A stretch of DNA of 64,000 nucleotides from Pseudoduganella aquatica (GCF_009857595.1 NZ_WWCU01000024.1:28926-92925); one strand, 5' to 3'; shown: positions 41,410 to 51,105, counted from the first letter of the stretch. Notes: generated from the letters alone by a model not told the origin. Program-made: numbers and translations.

Positions 41410-42000
41410 TTATGTTCTGTTCTCTAAAGTCGAATTGGCCCTTGCCGGCGCCAGGCTCAGCACCTCGGGCAGGAAGACCTCGGTGACCAGCAGCAATCCA
41501 TTATGGCGCTGGTACAAGCAGCGCCGTGCATACAATATCTGTTCGCCCTGCAGCCCCGCCGCCGCGCGCGCGCGGCGGGCCAGCGGATGGCAGGGGCGCA
41601 GGCGCGCGAATTCCAGCTCGCCGCGCCGCACTTGCGGGTCGCCGAACAGCGTGGAGCCGAGCGAGCGTTCGCCCAGCGCGCTGAACAGCGGCCAGTCGCT
41701 GGCGTCGGCCGTGGTCGGCACCACGGTGTGGCCAAACACCACCGGCGTATTATCACACCGCAGCAGCACCTCGCGTTCCACCACCCGGCTGGGGCGGTGC
41801 AGGCCGATGGCGGCGGCCTCGTCGGCCAGGCACAGCGCGGGATGCTGGTGCAGCTTCTGCACGCGGAAGGCGCGGCTGTGCGCTTTCAGTTTATTCGTCA
41901 GCGAGCCGCCGCCGGTGAGCCAGTGGCGCATGGCCTCCGGCGCGTTGACGGCGATTGCGTGGCTGTGCCAGTTCGCAAGACGCAGCGAACGGCCCTTCAC
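41410..42000 (-). CDS. ubiC: Chorismate--pyruvate lyase
   Basis: UbiC forms 4-hydroxybenzoate for ubiquinone. The 196-residue protein has WLTGGGSLTNKLKAH near residue 30, VVEREVLLRCD, and LGSTLFGDPQVRRGELEFARL near residue 135 (split LGSTLFGDP and RGELEFARL), family motifs. I choose the GTG at 42000 since its GTGA overlaps the esterase stop by 4 bp; an ATG at 42033 would overlap by 37 bp and adds a non-conserved basic stretch. Confidence 0.85.
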   Translation of the reverse strand: MKGRSLRLANWHSHAIAVNAPEAMRHWLTGGGSLTNKLKAHSRAFRVQKLHQHPALCLADEAAAIGLHRPSRVVEREVLLRCDNTPVVFGHTVVPTTADASDWPLFSALGERSLGSTLFGDPQVRRGELEFARLRPCHPLARRARAAAGLQGEQILYARRCLYQRHNGLLLVTEVFLPEVLSLAPARANSTLENRT

Positions 42001-42599
42001 AGGGAACCGCCGGTTCCGGGACGCGCATCGCAAAATTCCAGCACGCTCTCTATATAGTCGGCAAATTCGCTGATGCCGTGGTCGCTGCCCTGTATCACGT
42101 GCTGGCGCGCGCCTTGATAGTGCGCCACCATGTCGCGGTAGTCCAGCACTTCGTCGCCGGTGGCGGCGATCAGGTAGTAGCGCTCGGGCCGCGTGATGCG
42201 CGCCACGTCGAGCGCGCGCAGCTCGTCTATATATTCCGCCTTGAATTCAAACGGCTCGTCGGAGTGGAACTGCGTGGTCACGCCGACGTGCTTCTGCAAG
42301 TCCTGGCGCGGCACAATGGCCGGGTTGAGCAGCACCGCGCGGCAGCCCAGGCGTTCGGCCAGCCAGGTGGCGTAGTAGCCGCCCAGCGAGGAGCCGACCA
42401 CGGTAAGCTCGTCGGCCAGCTGCTGGGCGGGCACGCCGTCCAGCAGGGACAGCGCCAGCTCCATGGCCAGCCTGGGCGAGGCGGGCAGCTGCGGGCAGAG
42501 GTATTCCGCGCTGCGGCCCAGCGCGGCCATGCGCTCGCCCATCAGCCGCGCTTTCATCGACTGCGGCGAGGAGCGGAATCCGTGCAGGTACAAAATCAT
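41997..42599 (-). CDS. YqiA-like alpha/beta-hydrolase esterase
   Basis: The 200-residue protein starts MILYLHGFRSSPQSMKAR, has the nucleophile elbow VVGSSLGGYYATWLAE (Ser), an Asp in IAATGDEVLDY and a His in GSDHGISEF, a complete triad. Family members (UPF0227/YqiA) hydrolyse short acyl esters in vitro; physiological substrate unknown. The ATG overlaps the mpl stop by ATGA, and its stop overlaps the ubiC GTG, so mpl-esterase-ubiC are translationally coupled. Confidence 0.9.
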   Translation of the reverse strand: MILYLHGFRSSPQSMKARLMGERMAALGRSAEYLCPQLPASPRLAMELALSLLDGVPAQQLADELTVVGSSLGGYYATWLAERLGCRAVLLNPAIVPRQDLQKHVGVTTQFHSDEPFEFKAEYIDELRALDVARITRPERYYLIAATGDEVLDYRDMVAHYQGARQHVIQGSDHGISEFADYIESVLEFCDARPGTGGSL

Positions 42600-43978
42600 C
42601 GGGCCAGCGCCTCCAGCAGCTTCTGGTGCACGCCGCCGAAGCCGCCGTTGCTCATGACGACGATATGGTCGCCCGGCTGCGCCTGCGCAACAATGGCCTC
42701 CACCATGACGGCGATGTCGTCGTAGGCGCTGGCGATGGCGCCCATGGGCGCGAGCGCCGCGCCCAGGCTCCAGCCCAGCGCTTTTTCGCTGCCGAAGCCG
42801 AACACCAGGTCGGCCTCCGCCAAGCTGCCGGGCAAGGCGTCCTTCATGGCGCCCAGCTTCATGGTGTTGGAGCGCGGCTCCAGCACGGCGAGGATGCGTC
42901 CGGCCTTGGCGCCGTCGTGGCGCAGCTTCTGGCGCAGGCCGCCCACGGTGGTGGCGATGGCGGTCGGATGGTGGGCGAAGTCGTCGTAGACGGTGACGCC
43001 CTTGACCACGCCGCGCACTTCCATGCGACGCTTGACGCTGACGAAGCGCGCCAGCGACTCGGCCGCCTGCGCGATCGGCACGCCGACGTGGCGCGCGGCG
43101 GCGATGGCGGCCAGCGCGTTGGAGCGGTTGTGCTTGCCGGTCAGCTCCCATTGCACCTTGCCCGCCGTCTCGCCGTTGAAGACGACGTCGAAACTGCCGT
43201 CTTCGTATTCCTTCAGCGTCCAATTGGCGCCGTCCGCGCCGCCGAAGCTTTCCTTCTCGCTCCAGCAGCCGCGCTTGAGCACGCGCTCGAGCGCAGCCTC
43301 GTCGGCGTTGGCGATAACGCGGCCGATGCCGGGCACGGTGCGCACCAGGTGGTGGAATTGGGTTTCGATGGCGCCCAGATCGGGGAAGATGTCGGCGTGA
43401 TCGTATTCCAGGTTGTTCAGCACGGCCGTCTTGGCGTGGTAGTGCACGAACTTGCTGCGCTTGTCGAAGAAGGCGGTGTCGTATTCGTCCGCTTCGATGA
43501 CGAAGAAGTCGGAATCGACGCCTTTGCCCGACAGTCGCGCCGAGATGCCGAAGTTCATCGGCACGCCGCCGATCAGGAAGCCGGGCGCGTAGCCGGCGTC
43601 TTCCAGTATCCAGGCCAGCATGGCCGAGGTGGTGGTCTTGCCGTGCGTGCCGGCCACGGCCAGCACCCACTTGTTGCGCAGGATGTGTTCGCCCATCCAC
43701 TGCGGGCCGGACACATAAGGCAGGCTGCGGTTCAGGATTTCTTCCACCAGCGGATTGCCGCGCGAAACGACGTTGCCTATTACATACAGGTCCGGGTTGA
43801 GCGCCACCTGTTCCGGGCCGAAGCCCTGTATCAGTTCGATGCCCTGGGCTTCGAGCTGGGTGCTCATCGGCGGGTAGACGTTGGCGTCGCAGCCGGTGAC
43901 GCGGTGGCCCGCCTCCTTGGCCAGCACGGCCAGGCCGCCCATAAAGGTGCCGCAAATACCGAGTATATGAATATGCAT
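42596..43978 (-). CDS. mpl: UDP-N-acetylmuramate:L-Ala-gamma-D-Glu-meso-DAP ligase
   Basis: Mpl recycles murein tripeptide onto UDP-MurNAc. The 460-residue Mur ligase opens HIHILGICGTFMGGLA, carries the ATP loop VAGTHGKTTTSAML near residue 113, VIEADEYDTAFFDKRS, and YDDFAHHPTAIATTV. The GICGTFMG start distinguishes Mpl from MurC. First gene of the coupled mpl-esterase-ubiC set, divergent from the 44058 gene. Confidence 0.96.
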   Translation of the reverse strand: MHIHILGICGTFMGGLAVLAKEAGHRVTGCDANVYPPMSTQLEAQGIELIQGFGPEQVALNPDLYVIGNVVSRGNPLVEEILNRSLPYVSGPQWMGEHILRNKWVLAVAGTHGKTTTSAMLAWILEDAGYAPGFLIGGVPMNFGISARLSGKGVDSDFFVIEADEYDTAFFDKRSKFVHYHAKTAVLNNLEYDHADIFPDLGAIETQFHHLVRTVPGIGRVIANADEAALERVLKRGCWSEKESFGGADGANWTLKEYEDGSFDVVFNGETAGKVQWELTGKHNRSNALAAIAAARHVGVPIAQAAESLARFVSVKRRMEVRGVVKGVTVYDDFAHHPTAIATTVGGLRQKLRHDGAKAGRILAVLEPRSNTMKLGAMKDALPGSLAEADLVFGFGSEKALGWSLGAALAPMGAIASAYDDIAVMVEAIVAQAQPGDHIVVMSNGGFGGVHQKLLEALAR

Positions 43979-44057
43979 GTTGAGAGTGCTTGGGGAACAC
44001 GAACAGTCTGTCAGGACGGTGATTTTACCTGACGCGTGGCCTCTTCCGGTTCAGAGT

Positions 44058-44699
44058 ATGATCTCGGACATGACGCCTCCCCCAAACGATGACATTCAGC
44101 TATTGCGCGCGCAGATCGCGGCGGCCGCCGCGCGCCTGATCGCGGCCGACGGCGCCGACTACGGCACGGCCAAGCGCAAGGCGGCGCGCCAGGTGCTGGG
44201 CGAACAGGCCAGCGCCAACACCGGCGTGCTGCCGGACAACCACCAGATCGAGGACGAGGTGCGGCTGTACCACGCGCTGTTCAACGCGGACACCCAGCCG
44301 GCCCGCCTGTTCCGCCTGCGCACGGTAGCGCTGCAGGTGATGGAAGCGCTGGAGCAGTACAATCCCTTCCTGACCGGCGCCGTGCTGAACGGCACCGCCG
44401 GGCCGCACGATGACATCCATTTGCAGCTGTTTGCCGACAGCGCCAAGGAAGTGGAGATCTTCTTGTTAAATAAGAACGTCAATATCGACTTGTCGGAAAC
44501 GCCGCACTTCAAGGGGCCGCGCTACGAGCCGGTGGAGACGGTCAGCTTCCTGTGGCACAAGGAGGGCGTGCACGCGGCGCTGTATGAACTGGACGATATG
44601 CGCGGCGCGCTGAAGGCCCGCAGCGACGGCAAACCGTTGCGCGCCGACATCGCCGGCGTGCGCGCGCTATTAATAATGAGTACTCACCAAGAAACATAA
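44058..44699 (+). CDS. Conserved hypothetical protein next to mpl
   Basis: The product of about 213 residues is soluble and without a signal peptide. Visible features are RLIAADGADYGTAKRKAARQ near residue 25, EVRLYHALFNAD, TGAVLNGTAGPHDDIHLQLFAD and VSFLWHKEGVHAALYE. The LNGTAGPHDDIHLQLF segment recalls nucleotidyltransferase-like proteins (G-x-D pattern), though catalytic residues cannot be confirmed. Starts at 44058 and 44070 are both possible; neither has a clear ribosome site. The stop TAATG overlaps the start of the thioredoxin-like gene. Confidence 0.75.
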   Translation: MISDMTPPPNDDIQLLRAQIAAAAARLIAADGADYGTAKRKAARQVLGEQASANTGVLPDNHQIEDEVRLYHALFNADTQPARLFRLRTVALQVMEALEQYNPFLTGAVLNGTAGPHDDIHLQLFADSAKEVEIFLLNKNVNIDLSETPHFKGPRYEPVETVSFLWHKEGVHAALYELDDMRGALKARSDGKPLRADIAGVRALLIMSTHQET

Positions 44700-45244
44700 T
44701 GTCGAAAAAGAACTATCTCGTATATGCCGCGATTGCTATCGCCTGCGGCGGCGCCGGCGTGTGGGCCAGCCTGCACAACAAGCAGCCTGCCGCCGTGGCT
44801 GCGGCGCCGGGCGCGCCGCTGGCGGCCCCGGTGGCGGCGCTGTTCCAGCAGAAGCTGAAGGACGGCAAGGGCGTGGAGCAGGCGCTGGCGCAATGGCAGG
44901 GCAAGCCGCTGGTGGTCAACTTCTGGGCCACCTGGTGCGGTCCCTGCGTGGAAGAGATGCCGGAACTGTCCGCGCTGCAGGGCGAGCAGGCCGGCAAGGG
45001 CCTGCAAATCATCGGCATCGGCATCGATAGCCCCTCAAACATCGCCGAATTCGCGGAAAAACACAAAATCGCCTATCCTGTGTACGTGGGCGGCATGAGC
45101 GGCACGGATTTGTCGCGCCAGCTGGGCAACGCCCATGGCGGCCTGCCGTTTACCGTGCTGATAGGCGCCAACGGCCAGGTGAAAAAGACCTATCTGGGCC
45201 GCCTGAAGTTCGATGAGCTGCGTGCAGATCTTGCAAGTATGTAA
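44699..45244 (+). CDS. TlpA-like thiol:disulfide oxidoreductase
   Basis: The 181-residue protein has an N-terminal signal anchor (LVYAAIAIACGGAGVWAS), then a thioredoxin fold with VNFWATWCGPCVEEMPEL (WCGPC redox site), GIGIDSPSNIAEFA and the cis-Pro loop GGLPFTVLIG. It probably reduces periplasmic disulfides. Its ATG overlaps the upstream stop by TAATG, and a type II dehydroquinase follows 83 bp later. Confidence 0.92.
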   Translation: MSKKNYLVYAAIAIACGGAGVWASLHNKQPAAVAAAPGAPLAAPVAALFQQKLKDGKGVEQALAQWQGKPLVVNFWATWCGPCVEEMPELSALQGEQAGKGLQIIGIGIDSPSNIAEFAEKHKIAYPVYVGGMSGTDLSRQLGNAHGGLPFTVLIGANGQVKKTYLGRLKFDELRADLASM

Positions 45245-45327
45245 GAAAATCGGCAATATATTTTTACTTGCCAAGGGTCGCTGTTGACGGCAAAATGCGA
45301 AACTTTCGCGGAAATTGGTCTGGACAC

Positions 45328-45765
45328 ATGGCAAAAAAACTCCTGTTGCTGAATGGCCCCAACCTGAATTTGCTGGGGACGCGCGAGCCCGAAGTGTATG
45401 GCCATGACACGCTGGCCGACGTGGAACGGGCGGCGCAGGCGCAGGCGGCGGCGGCTGGCGCGGAGCTGGCCAGTTTCCAGAGCAACCACGAGGGCGCGCT
45501 GATCGACCGCATCCACGCCGCGCGCGGCGAGGGGGTGGACGCCATCGTGATTAATCCGGGTGGTTTGACGCACACCAGCGTGGCCCTGCGCGATGCGCTG
45601 GCCGGGGTGGCGATACCGTTTATTGAAGTCCATATTTCGAACATTTACCGGCGCGAGGAATTCCGCCACCATTCATTTCTCAGCGCGGTCGCGCAAGGAA
45701 CGATCTGCGGACTGGGCATAGACGGGTATCGCTTAGCCATCGACTTTGCCCTTAAAATCCGTTAA
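45328..45765 (+). CDS. aroQ: 3-dehydroquinate dehydratase, type II
   Basis: The 145-residue protein begins KLLLLNGPNLNLLGTREPE, then SNHEGALIDRIH, INPGGLTHTSVALRDAL and EVHISNIYRREEFRHHS, the full set of type II dehydroquinase motifs including the catalytic Tyr24-equivalent (VYG) and His. The start at 45328 is preferred over an upstream in-frame codon at 45268. Confidence 0.96.
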   Translation: MAKKLLLLNGPNLNLLGTREPEVYGHDTLADVERAAQAQAAAAGAELASFQSNHEGALIDRIHAARGEGVDAIVINPGGLTHTSVALRDALAGVAIPFIEVHISNIYRREEFRHHSFLSAVAQGTICGLGIDGYRLAIDFALKIR

Positions 45766-45855
45766 TCTACGCGATCTGCGCGCATTTATCGCGGCGACGC
45801 CCCACAAAGGCTTGCTGCCCACAATCACATAACAAAGATACACAGGGAGTCTCAG

Positions 45856-46323
45856 ATGGATCTACGCAAGCTCAAGACGTTGATAGACCTGGTCGCTGAA
45901 TCGGATATCGCGGAGCTGGAAGTGACGGAAGGCGAGAGCAAGGTACGCATCGTCAAATCGTCGGCCATGCCGCAAAACCAAGTGGTGATGATGCAGCCGC
46001 AAGGCATGCAGCCACAATACCAGCACGCCGCCGCGCCGATGGCGCCGGCCCCGGTCGCCAGCGTCCCGGCTGCCCCCGCTGAGCCTACCGGCCACGTGGT
46101 CAAGTCGCCCATGGTGGGCACCTTCTACCGTTCGTCCGCCCCCGGCGCGGCGGCCTTCGTCGAAGTGGGCCAGTCCATCAAGGAAGGCGACACCCTGTGC
46201 ATCATCGAAGCGATGAAGCTGCTCAACGAAATCGACGCGGACGTGTCCGGCGTTGTGACCCAGATCCTGGTGGAAAACGGCCAGCCGGTCGAGTTCGGCC
46301 AACCCCTGTTTGTGATCGGCTAA
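45856..46323 (+). CDS. accB: Acetyl-CoA carboxylase biotin carboxyl carrier protein
   Basis: The 155-residue BCCP has an N-terminal helix (MDLRKLKTLIDLVAES), a Met/Gln/Ala/Pro linker, and a biotinyl domain with VKSPMVGTFYRS and EAMKLLNEI (biotinylated Lys). GGGAGTC lies just upstream of the ATG. First of accB-accC-prmA. Confidence 0.97.
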   Translation: MDLRKLKTLIDLVAESDIAELEVTEGESKVRIVKSSAMPQNQVVMMQPQGMQPQYQHAAAPMAPAPVASVPAAPAEPTGHVVKSPMVGTFYRSSAPGAAAFVEVGQSIKEGDTLCIIEAMKLLNEIDADVSGVVTQILVENGQPVEFGQPLFVIG

Positions 46324-46419
46324 ATCGGACCCGCGGCCGTGGACGCATCCGCCGGCCGCTCCGATCTTCCGCACTCTCTCATCCTGGAGCAGCCGCTCCC
46401 CACAAACACAGAACCTGCC

Positions 46420-47778
46420 ATGTTTGAAAAAATCCTCATTGCCAACCGCGGTGAAATCGCGCTGCGCATTCAGCGCGCCTGCCGAGAAATGGGCATCAAG
46501 ACGGTGGTGGTCCACTCCGAAGCCGACAAGGACGCCAAGTACGTGAAGCTGGCCGACGAGTCGGTCTGCATCGGCCCGGCCTCCTCCGCCCTGAGCTATC
46601 TGAACATGCCGGCCATTATCAGCGCTGCTGAAGTGACCGACGCCGAGGCCATCCATCCGGGCTACGGCTTCCTGTCGGAGAACGCCAACTTCGCCGAGCG
46701 CGTGGAGAAATCCGGCTTCGTGTTCATCGGCCCGCGCGCCGAGTCGATCCGCATGATGGGCGACAAGGTGTCGGCCAAGCAAGCCATGATCAAGGCCGGC
46801 GTGCCCTGCGTGCCCGGTTCGGACGGCGCGCTGCCGGACGACCCGAAAGCCATCGTGCAGATCGCGCGCAAGGTCGGCTACCCGGTCATTATCAAGGCGG
46901 CCGGCGGCGGCGGCGGACGCGGCATGCGCGTGGTGCACACCGAGGCGGCCCTGATCAACGCGGTGCAGATGACCAAGGCGGAAGCCGGCGCCGCGTTCGG
47001 CAATCCGGAAGTCTACATGGAGAAATACCTGGAGAATCCGCGCCACGTGGAGATCCAGATCCTGGCCGACGAGCACAAGAACGCCGTCTGGCTGGGCGAG
47101 CGCGACTGCTCGATGCAGCGCCGCCACCAGAAGGTGATCGAGGAAGCGCCGGCGCCGGGCATTCCGCGCAAGCTGATCGAGAAGATCGGCGACCGCTGCG
47201 CCGAAGCGTGCCGCAAGATCGGCTACCGCGGCGCGGGCACCTTCGAGTTCCTGTATGAGAACGGCGAGTTCTACTTCATCGAGATGAACACCCGCGTGCA
47301 GGTGGAGCATCCGGTGACGGAAATGATCACCGGCATCGACATCGTGCAGGAGCAGATCCGCATCGCCGCCGGCGAGAAGCTGCGCTTCCGCCAGCGCGAC
47401 GTGATGCTGGCCGGCCATTCGATCGAGTGCCGCATCAACGCCGAAGACCCGTTCAAGTTTACGCCGTCGCCAGGCCGCATCACCTCCTGGCACGCGCCGG
47501 GCGGTCCCGGCGTGCGCGTCGATTCGCACGCTTATGCCGGCTACTATGTGCCGCCGCATTATGATTCGATGATCGGCAAGGTCATCACCTACGGCGCCAC
47601 CCGCGAGCAGGCCATCCGCCGCATGCAGATCGCGCTGTCGGAAATGGTGGTCGAGGGCATCCAGACCAACATCCCGCTGCACCGCGAACTGATGGTGGAC
47701 GCGCGCTTTATCGAAGGCGGCACCAACATCCATTACCTGGAACAGAAACTGGCAGCGATGCCTAAGGCGGGCGCATGA
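46420..47778 (+). CDS. accC: Acetyl-CoA carboxylase biotin carboxylase
   Basis: The ATP-grasp enzyme of about 452 residues opens FEKILIANRGEIALRI, with KAAGGGGGRGMRVV, ERDCSMQRRHQKVIEEAP, EMNTRVQVEHPVTE and the C-terminal ECRINAEDP. The start at 46420 is set by homology; the open frame to 46339 reads into the accB-accC gap. prmA overlaps by ATGA. Confidence 0.97.
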   Translation: MFEKILIANRGEIALRIQRACREMGIKTVVVHSEADKDAKYVKLADESVCIGPASSALSYLNMPAIISAAEVTDAEAIHPGYGFLSENANFAERVEKSGFVFIGPRAESIRMMGDKVSAKQAMIKAGVPCVPGSDGALPDDPKAIVQIARKVGYPVIIKAAGGGGGRGMRVVHTEAALINAVQMTKAEAGAAFGNPEVYMEKYLENPRHVEIQILADEHKNAVWLGERDCSMQRRHQKVIEEAPAPGIPRKLIEKIGDRCAEACRKIGYRGAGTFEFLYENGEFYFIEMNTRVQVEHPVTEMITGIDIVQEQIRIAAGEKLRFRQRDVMLAGHSIECRINAEDPFKFTPSPGRITSWHAPGGPGVRVDSHAYAGYYVPPHYDSMIGKVITYGATREQAIRRMQIALSEMVVEGIQTNIPLHRELMVDARFIEGGTNIHYLEQKLAAMPKAGA

Positions 47779-48710
47779 ACTACGTAGAAATCGTCATCGA
47801 GGTCGCACGCGACCATGCCGAGGCGCTGTCGGACGCGCTGATGGAAGCGGGCGCCCTGTCCGTCTCGGTGGAAGATGCCGATGAAGGCACGGACGCCGAG
47901 AAGCCCCTGTTCGGCGAGCCGGGCATGGAGCCGGAAGAGGCGGCGTGGGACCATTCCCGCGTGGTGGCGCTGACCGGCGAGGACGCCGACCAGGCGGCCA
48001 TCGTGGCCGAAGCGGCCGCCGCCATCAGCCTGGCCGAAGTGCCGAAGTTCACGCTGCGCGGCGTGGAGGAGCAGGACTGGGTGCGCTTGACGCAGTCGCA
48101 GTTCGAGCCCATCCACATCGGCAAGAACATCTGGGTGGTGCCGAGCTGGCACGAGGCGCCGGACGCCAATGCGCTGATCCTGGAGCTGGACCCGGGCCTG
48201 GCCTTCGGCACCGGTTCGCATCCGACCACGCGATTGTGCATGGAGTGGCTGGAAGCGCATCCTGCGCCGGGCAAGACGGTGTTGGACTATGGCTGCGGTT
48301 CGGGCATTCTGGCCATGGTGGCCAGGAAGCTGGGCGCGGGCACGGTGGCGGGCGTGGATATCGATCCGCAGGCGATCGAGTCGGCGCGCGACAACGCGCA
48401 GCGCAACCAGGTCGGCGAGATCGCGTACTTCCTGCCGGACGCATTTGCCGCGTCGGCGCACGCCACGGCGCGCTTCGACACGGTGGTGGCCAATATCCTG
48501 TCGAGCCCATTGAAGCTGATGGCGCCGATGCTGTCGGGCCGCGTGGCCGACGGCGGTTCGCTGATCCTGTCGGGCGTGCTGGCGCGCCAGGCCGAGGAAG
48601 TGGCGGCCGCGTATGCGCCGTTCATCAAGCTGGGCGTGTGGGCTGAGCTGGACGGCTGGGTTGCGCTGCACGGCGTGCTGGGCAGCGACACTGTTCCTCC
48701 GGCCCGCTAA
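47775..48710 (+). CDS. prmA: Ribosomal protein L11 methyltransferase
   Basis: The 311-residue enzyme has an N-terminal L11-binding domain and a Rossmann methyltransferase domain with DPGLAFGTGSHPTTRLCM and VLDYGCGSGILAMVA for SAM binding, plus VANILSSPL. It methylates L11. Coupled to accC by ATGA; the DUF3426 gene follows 15 bp later. Confidence 0.96.
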   Translation: MNYVEIVIEVARDHAEALSDALMEAGALSVSVEDADEGTDAEKPLFGEPGMEPEEAAWDHSRVVALTGEDADQAAIVAEAAAAISLAEVPKFTLRGVEEQDWVRLTQSQFEPIHIGKNIWVVPSWHEAPDANALILELDPGLAFGTGSHPTTRLCMEWLEAHPAPGKTVLDYGCGSGILAMVARKLGAGTVAGVDIDPQAIESARDNAQRNQVGEIAYFLPDAFAASAHATARFDTVVANILSSPLKLMAPMLSGRVADGGSLILSGVLARQAEEVAAAYAPFIKLGVWAELDGWVALHGVLGSDTVPPAR

Positions 48711-48725
48711 GCTCGCGCTAGCCCG

Positions 48726-50111
48726 ATGGCGCTCGCCACCAAATGCCCCCACTGCAACACGATATTTCGGGTCGCCCACGACCAGTTGAAATTACGTGGG
48801 GGCATAGTGCGCTGCGGCGCCTGCAATGAAGTCTTCGACGGCAATGCCGCGCTGGTGGAGCCGGCGCTCAAGCAGCCCGTCATTATTGATCTGCCAGCGG
48901 CGCCCACTCCGGCGCCCACCTCCTCCCCTGAACTCGACGCCCTGATCACCACGCTCGACGCGCGCGCCGAGGACGGGGAGCTGGAGCTGGAGGCCGAGCC
49001 GGCCCCTGAGCCGGCCCCTGCCCCCGTCATGCCCGGCGACGAGGCCTTCGACCTGGACCTCGACTTGGACGTGGAGCTGGACACCGAGCCGGGCGCCGAG
49101 CCCGAGGACGAGCCGGTTCCGGAGGCCGTCGACGCCGCGCCCGCCGCCGAGGAAGAGGCATCCGATGATGCGCTGCCGGCGCCGGAGGCCGAGCCGCCGC
49201 GCCCTGAATACCCGCCCCTGTCCGCGCTGGACGATGAAGACCGCGTCGATCATGAAGACCGCCTGGATGCGCCGCTGGAAGACGCCGACGGCCGCCGCGA
49301 GCCAACGCTGGATCTGCCCGACGAGCACCTGACCGCCGTCGCGCTGCACGACAGTTTCGAACTGGACGCCTTCCCGCCCCGCAGCGAGGAACGCTCCGAC
49401 AGCGCAGAGCACCGCATCGAACCCGGCGCCGCCGGCGAGGACGACGATGACGACGTTGTCACGCTCTCCAGCGCCGCCACGGCCGCCGCAGCCGCCGCCA
49501 CCGGCCCCGCCACGCCGGTCTCCGCCGGCCAGACCGGCCGCGATGCGGACGGCGCGGACGACGACGAACCCGGCTTCGTCAAGCGCGACCGGCGCCGCAA
49601 GCAGGTGGGCAAGGCGGCCCGCGTCGCCATGGCGCTCGGCGTGCCGCTGCTGCTGGCCGCGCTGGCCGCGCAGGTGCTGGGCACCTTCCGCAACCCGCTG
49701 GCCGCCGCCGTGCCCTCGCTCAAGCCGGCGCTGGTGTCGGCCTGCGCGCTGGCCGGCTGCACGGTGGACCTGCCGGCGCAGATCGACGCGCTCAGCATCG
49801 AACAGGGCGAGCTGCAGACCCTGGCCGAGAACGTCTTCAGTTTCACCACCACCTTGCGCAACGGCGCGCGCACCGCGCAGGCCTGGCCGCACATCGAGCT
49901 GATACTGAACGACGACGCCGGCAAGCCCGTGCTGCGGCGCGTGTTCGCGCCGCGCGACTACCTGGCGCCGGCGGCCGCCGCTGGCAACGCCGCCGGCGCG
50001 GCGGACCTCGCCAAGGGCTTTGCGCCGCGCTCCGAACAATCCGTGAAGCTGTATTTCGAACTAGCCCAGGTCAAGGCATCGGGCTATCACATCGCTGTTT
50101 TCTATCCATAA
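48726..50111 (+). CDS. MJ0042 zinc-finger / DUF3426 membrane protein
   Basis: The 461-residue protein has an N-terminal zinc ribbon (CPHCNTIFRV then RCGACNEVF), a 230-residue acidic Asp/Glu/Pro/Ala linker, one membrane segment near residue 300 (VAMALGVPLLLAALAAQVL) and a C-terminal DUF3426 beta domain (FSFTTTLRNGARTAQAWP). Function unknown; the family regularly sits downstream of prmA in Burkholderiales. The linker is very GC-rich and low complexity. Confidence 0.88.
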   Translation: MALATKCPHCNTIFRVAHDQLKLRGGIVRCGACNEVFDGNAALVEPALKQPVIIDLPAAPTPAPTSSPELDALITTLDARAEDGELELEAEPAPEPAPAPVMPGDEAFDLDLDLDVELDTEPGAEPEDEPVPEAVDAAPAAEEEASDDALPAPEAEPPRPEYPPLSALDDEDRVDHEDRLDAPLEDADGRREPTLDLPDEHLTAVALHDSFELDAFPPRSEERSDSAEHRIEPGAAGEDDDDDVVTLSSAATAAAAAATGPATPVSAGQTGRDADGADDDEPGFVKRDRRRKQVGKAARVAMALGVPLLLAALAAQVLGTFRNPLAAAVPSLKPALVSACALAGCTVDLPAQIDALSIEQGELQTLAENVFSFTTTLRNGARTAQAWPHIELILNDDAGKPVLRRVFAPRDYLAPAAAAGNAAGAADLAKGFAPRSEQSVKLYFELAQVKASGYHIAVFYP

Positions 50112-50120
50112 GAACCTATC

Positions 50121-51062
50121 ATGAACCAGACCTCCCTGATCTGCGGATCGCTCGCCATCGACTTCATCATGCAGCATGAAGGCCGCTTCGCCGACAGCCT
50201 GCTGGCCGACCAGCTGCACAAGGTGAACGTGTCCTTCCTGGTGCCGACCATGCGCACCGAGTTCGGCGGCTGCTCCGGCAATATCGCCTACAACCTCAAG
50301 CTGCTGGGCGGCGAAGGCCGCATCGTCGGCGTGATGGGCCAGGACAGCGGCCCTTACCTGGCGCGCCTGCAGAAGCTGGGCATCTCCACCGCCAACATCC
50401 TGATCAAGGGCGACGCCTACACGGCGCAGTGCTTCGTGACGGCCGACAGCGAGAACAACCAGATCAACGCCTTCCACCCGGGCGCCATGTCCTTCGCGCA
50501 CGAGAACCCGGTGGCCAACGCCGGCCCGGCGCGCGTGGCCATCATTTCGCCCGACGGCCACCTGGGCATGCTCAAGCACGCCGACGACCTGGCCGCGCTG
50601 GACATCCCCTTCATGTTCGATCCGGGCCAGCAGATGCCGATGTTTAACGGCGAACAGCTGATCGCCTTTATCGACAAGGCCACCTATGTGACCTGCAACG
50701 ACTATGAGATCGAGCTGCTGATGTCGAAGACCGGCCTGACCTTGCAGGACATCGCCGGCCGCCTGGAGGCGCTGATCGTCACGCGCGGCGAGCAGGGTTC
50801 GGAGATCTACACCGGCGGCCAGCGCATCGCCATTCCGGCCGTGACGGCCGAAGCGGTGCTGGACCCGACCGGTTGCGGCGACGCTTACCGCGCGGGTCTG
50901 CTGTACGGCATCACGCATGGCCTGAACTGGGAAACCACCGGCCGCCTGGCCAGCCTGCTGGGCGCGATCAAGATCGCGCACAAGGGCGCGCAGAACCACG
51001 TGCTGACCAAGGCGCAGATCGGCGAGCGCTTCGAGGCGGCGTTCGGCTACCGTTACGAATAA
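50121..51062 (+). CDS. PfkB-family carbohydrate/adenosine kinase
   Basis: The 313-residue ribokinase-fold protein has FGGCSGNIAYNLKLLGG near residue 49 and the C-terminal signature LDPTGCGDAYRAGLLYG with the catalytic Asp. It most resembles adenosine-kinase-like members of Burkholderiales; substrate is not certain. It follows the DUF3426 gene by 9 bp and is terminated at 51121-51145. Confidence 0.88.
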   Translation: MNQTSLICGSLAIDFIMQHEGRFADSLLADQLHKVNVSFLVPTMRTEFGGCSGNIAYNLKLLGGEGRIVGVMGQDSGPYLARLQKLGISTANILIKGDAYTAQCFVTADSENNQINAFHPGAMSFAHENPVANAGPARVAIISPDGHLGMLKHADDLAALDIPFMFDPGQQMPMFNGEQLIAFIDKATYVTCNDYEIELLMSKTGLTLQDIAGRLEALIVTRGEQGSEIYTGGQRIAIPAVTAEAVLDPTGCGDAYRAGLLYGITHGLNWETTGRLASLLGAIKIAHKGAQNHVLTKAQIGERFEAAFGYRYE

Positions 51063-51070
51063 AAAAAATG

Positions 51071-51105
51071 GCGGGTTACGGCCTTTGGCCTAACCCGCCC
51101 TACGC
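51071..51105. repeat. REP-like palindrome, copy 6, doubling as a minus-strand terminator
   Basis: GGCGGGTTAC and CTAACCCGCC arms, inner GGCC stems, CTAC tail on the right. Eight A residues precede it (51062-51069), so on the minus strand the hairpin is followed by a T-run and can terminate yggT transcription. Confidence 0.85.

Noticed and set aside
45862..47733. A 623-codon minus-strand open frame across accB and accC
   Set aside because: Spans two conserved genes on the other strand and has shadow-type composition.
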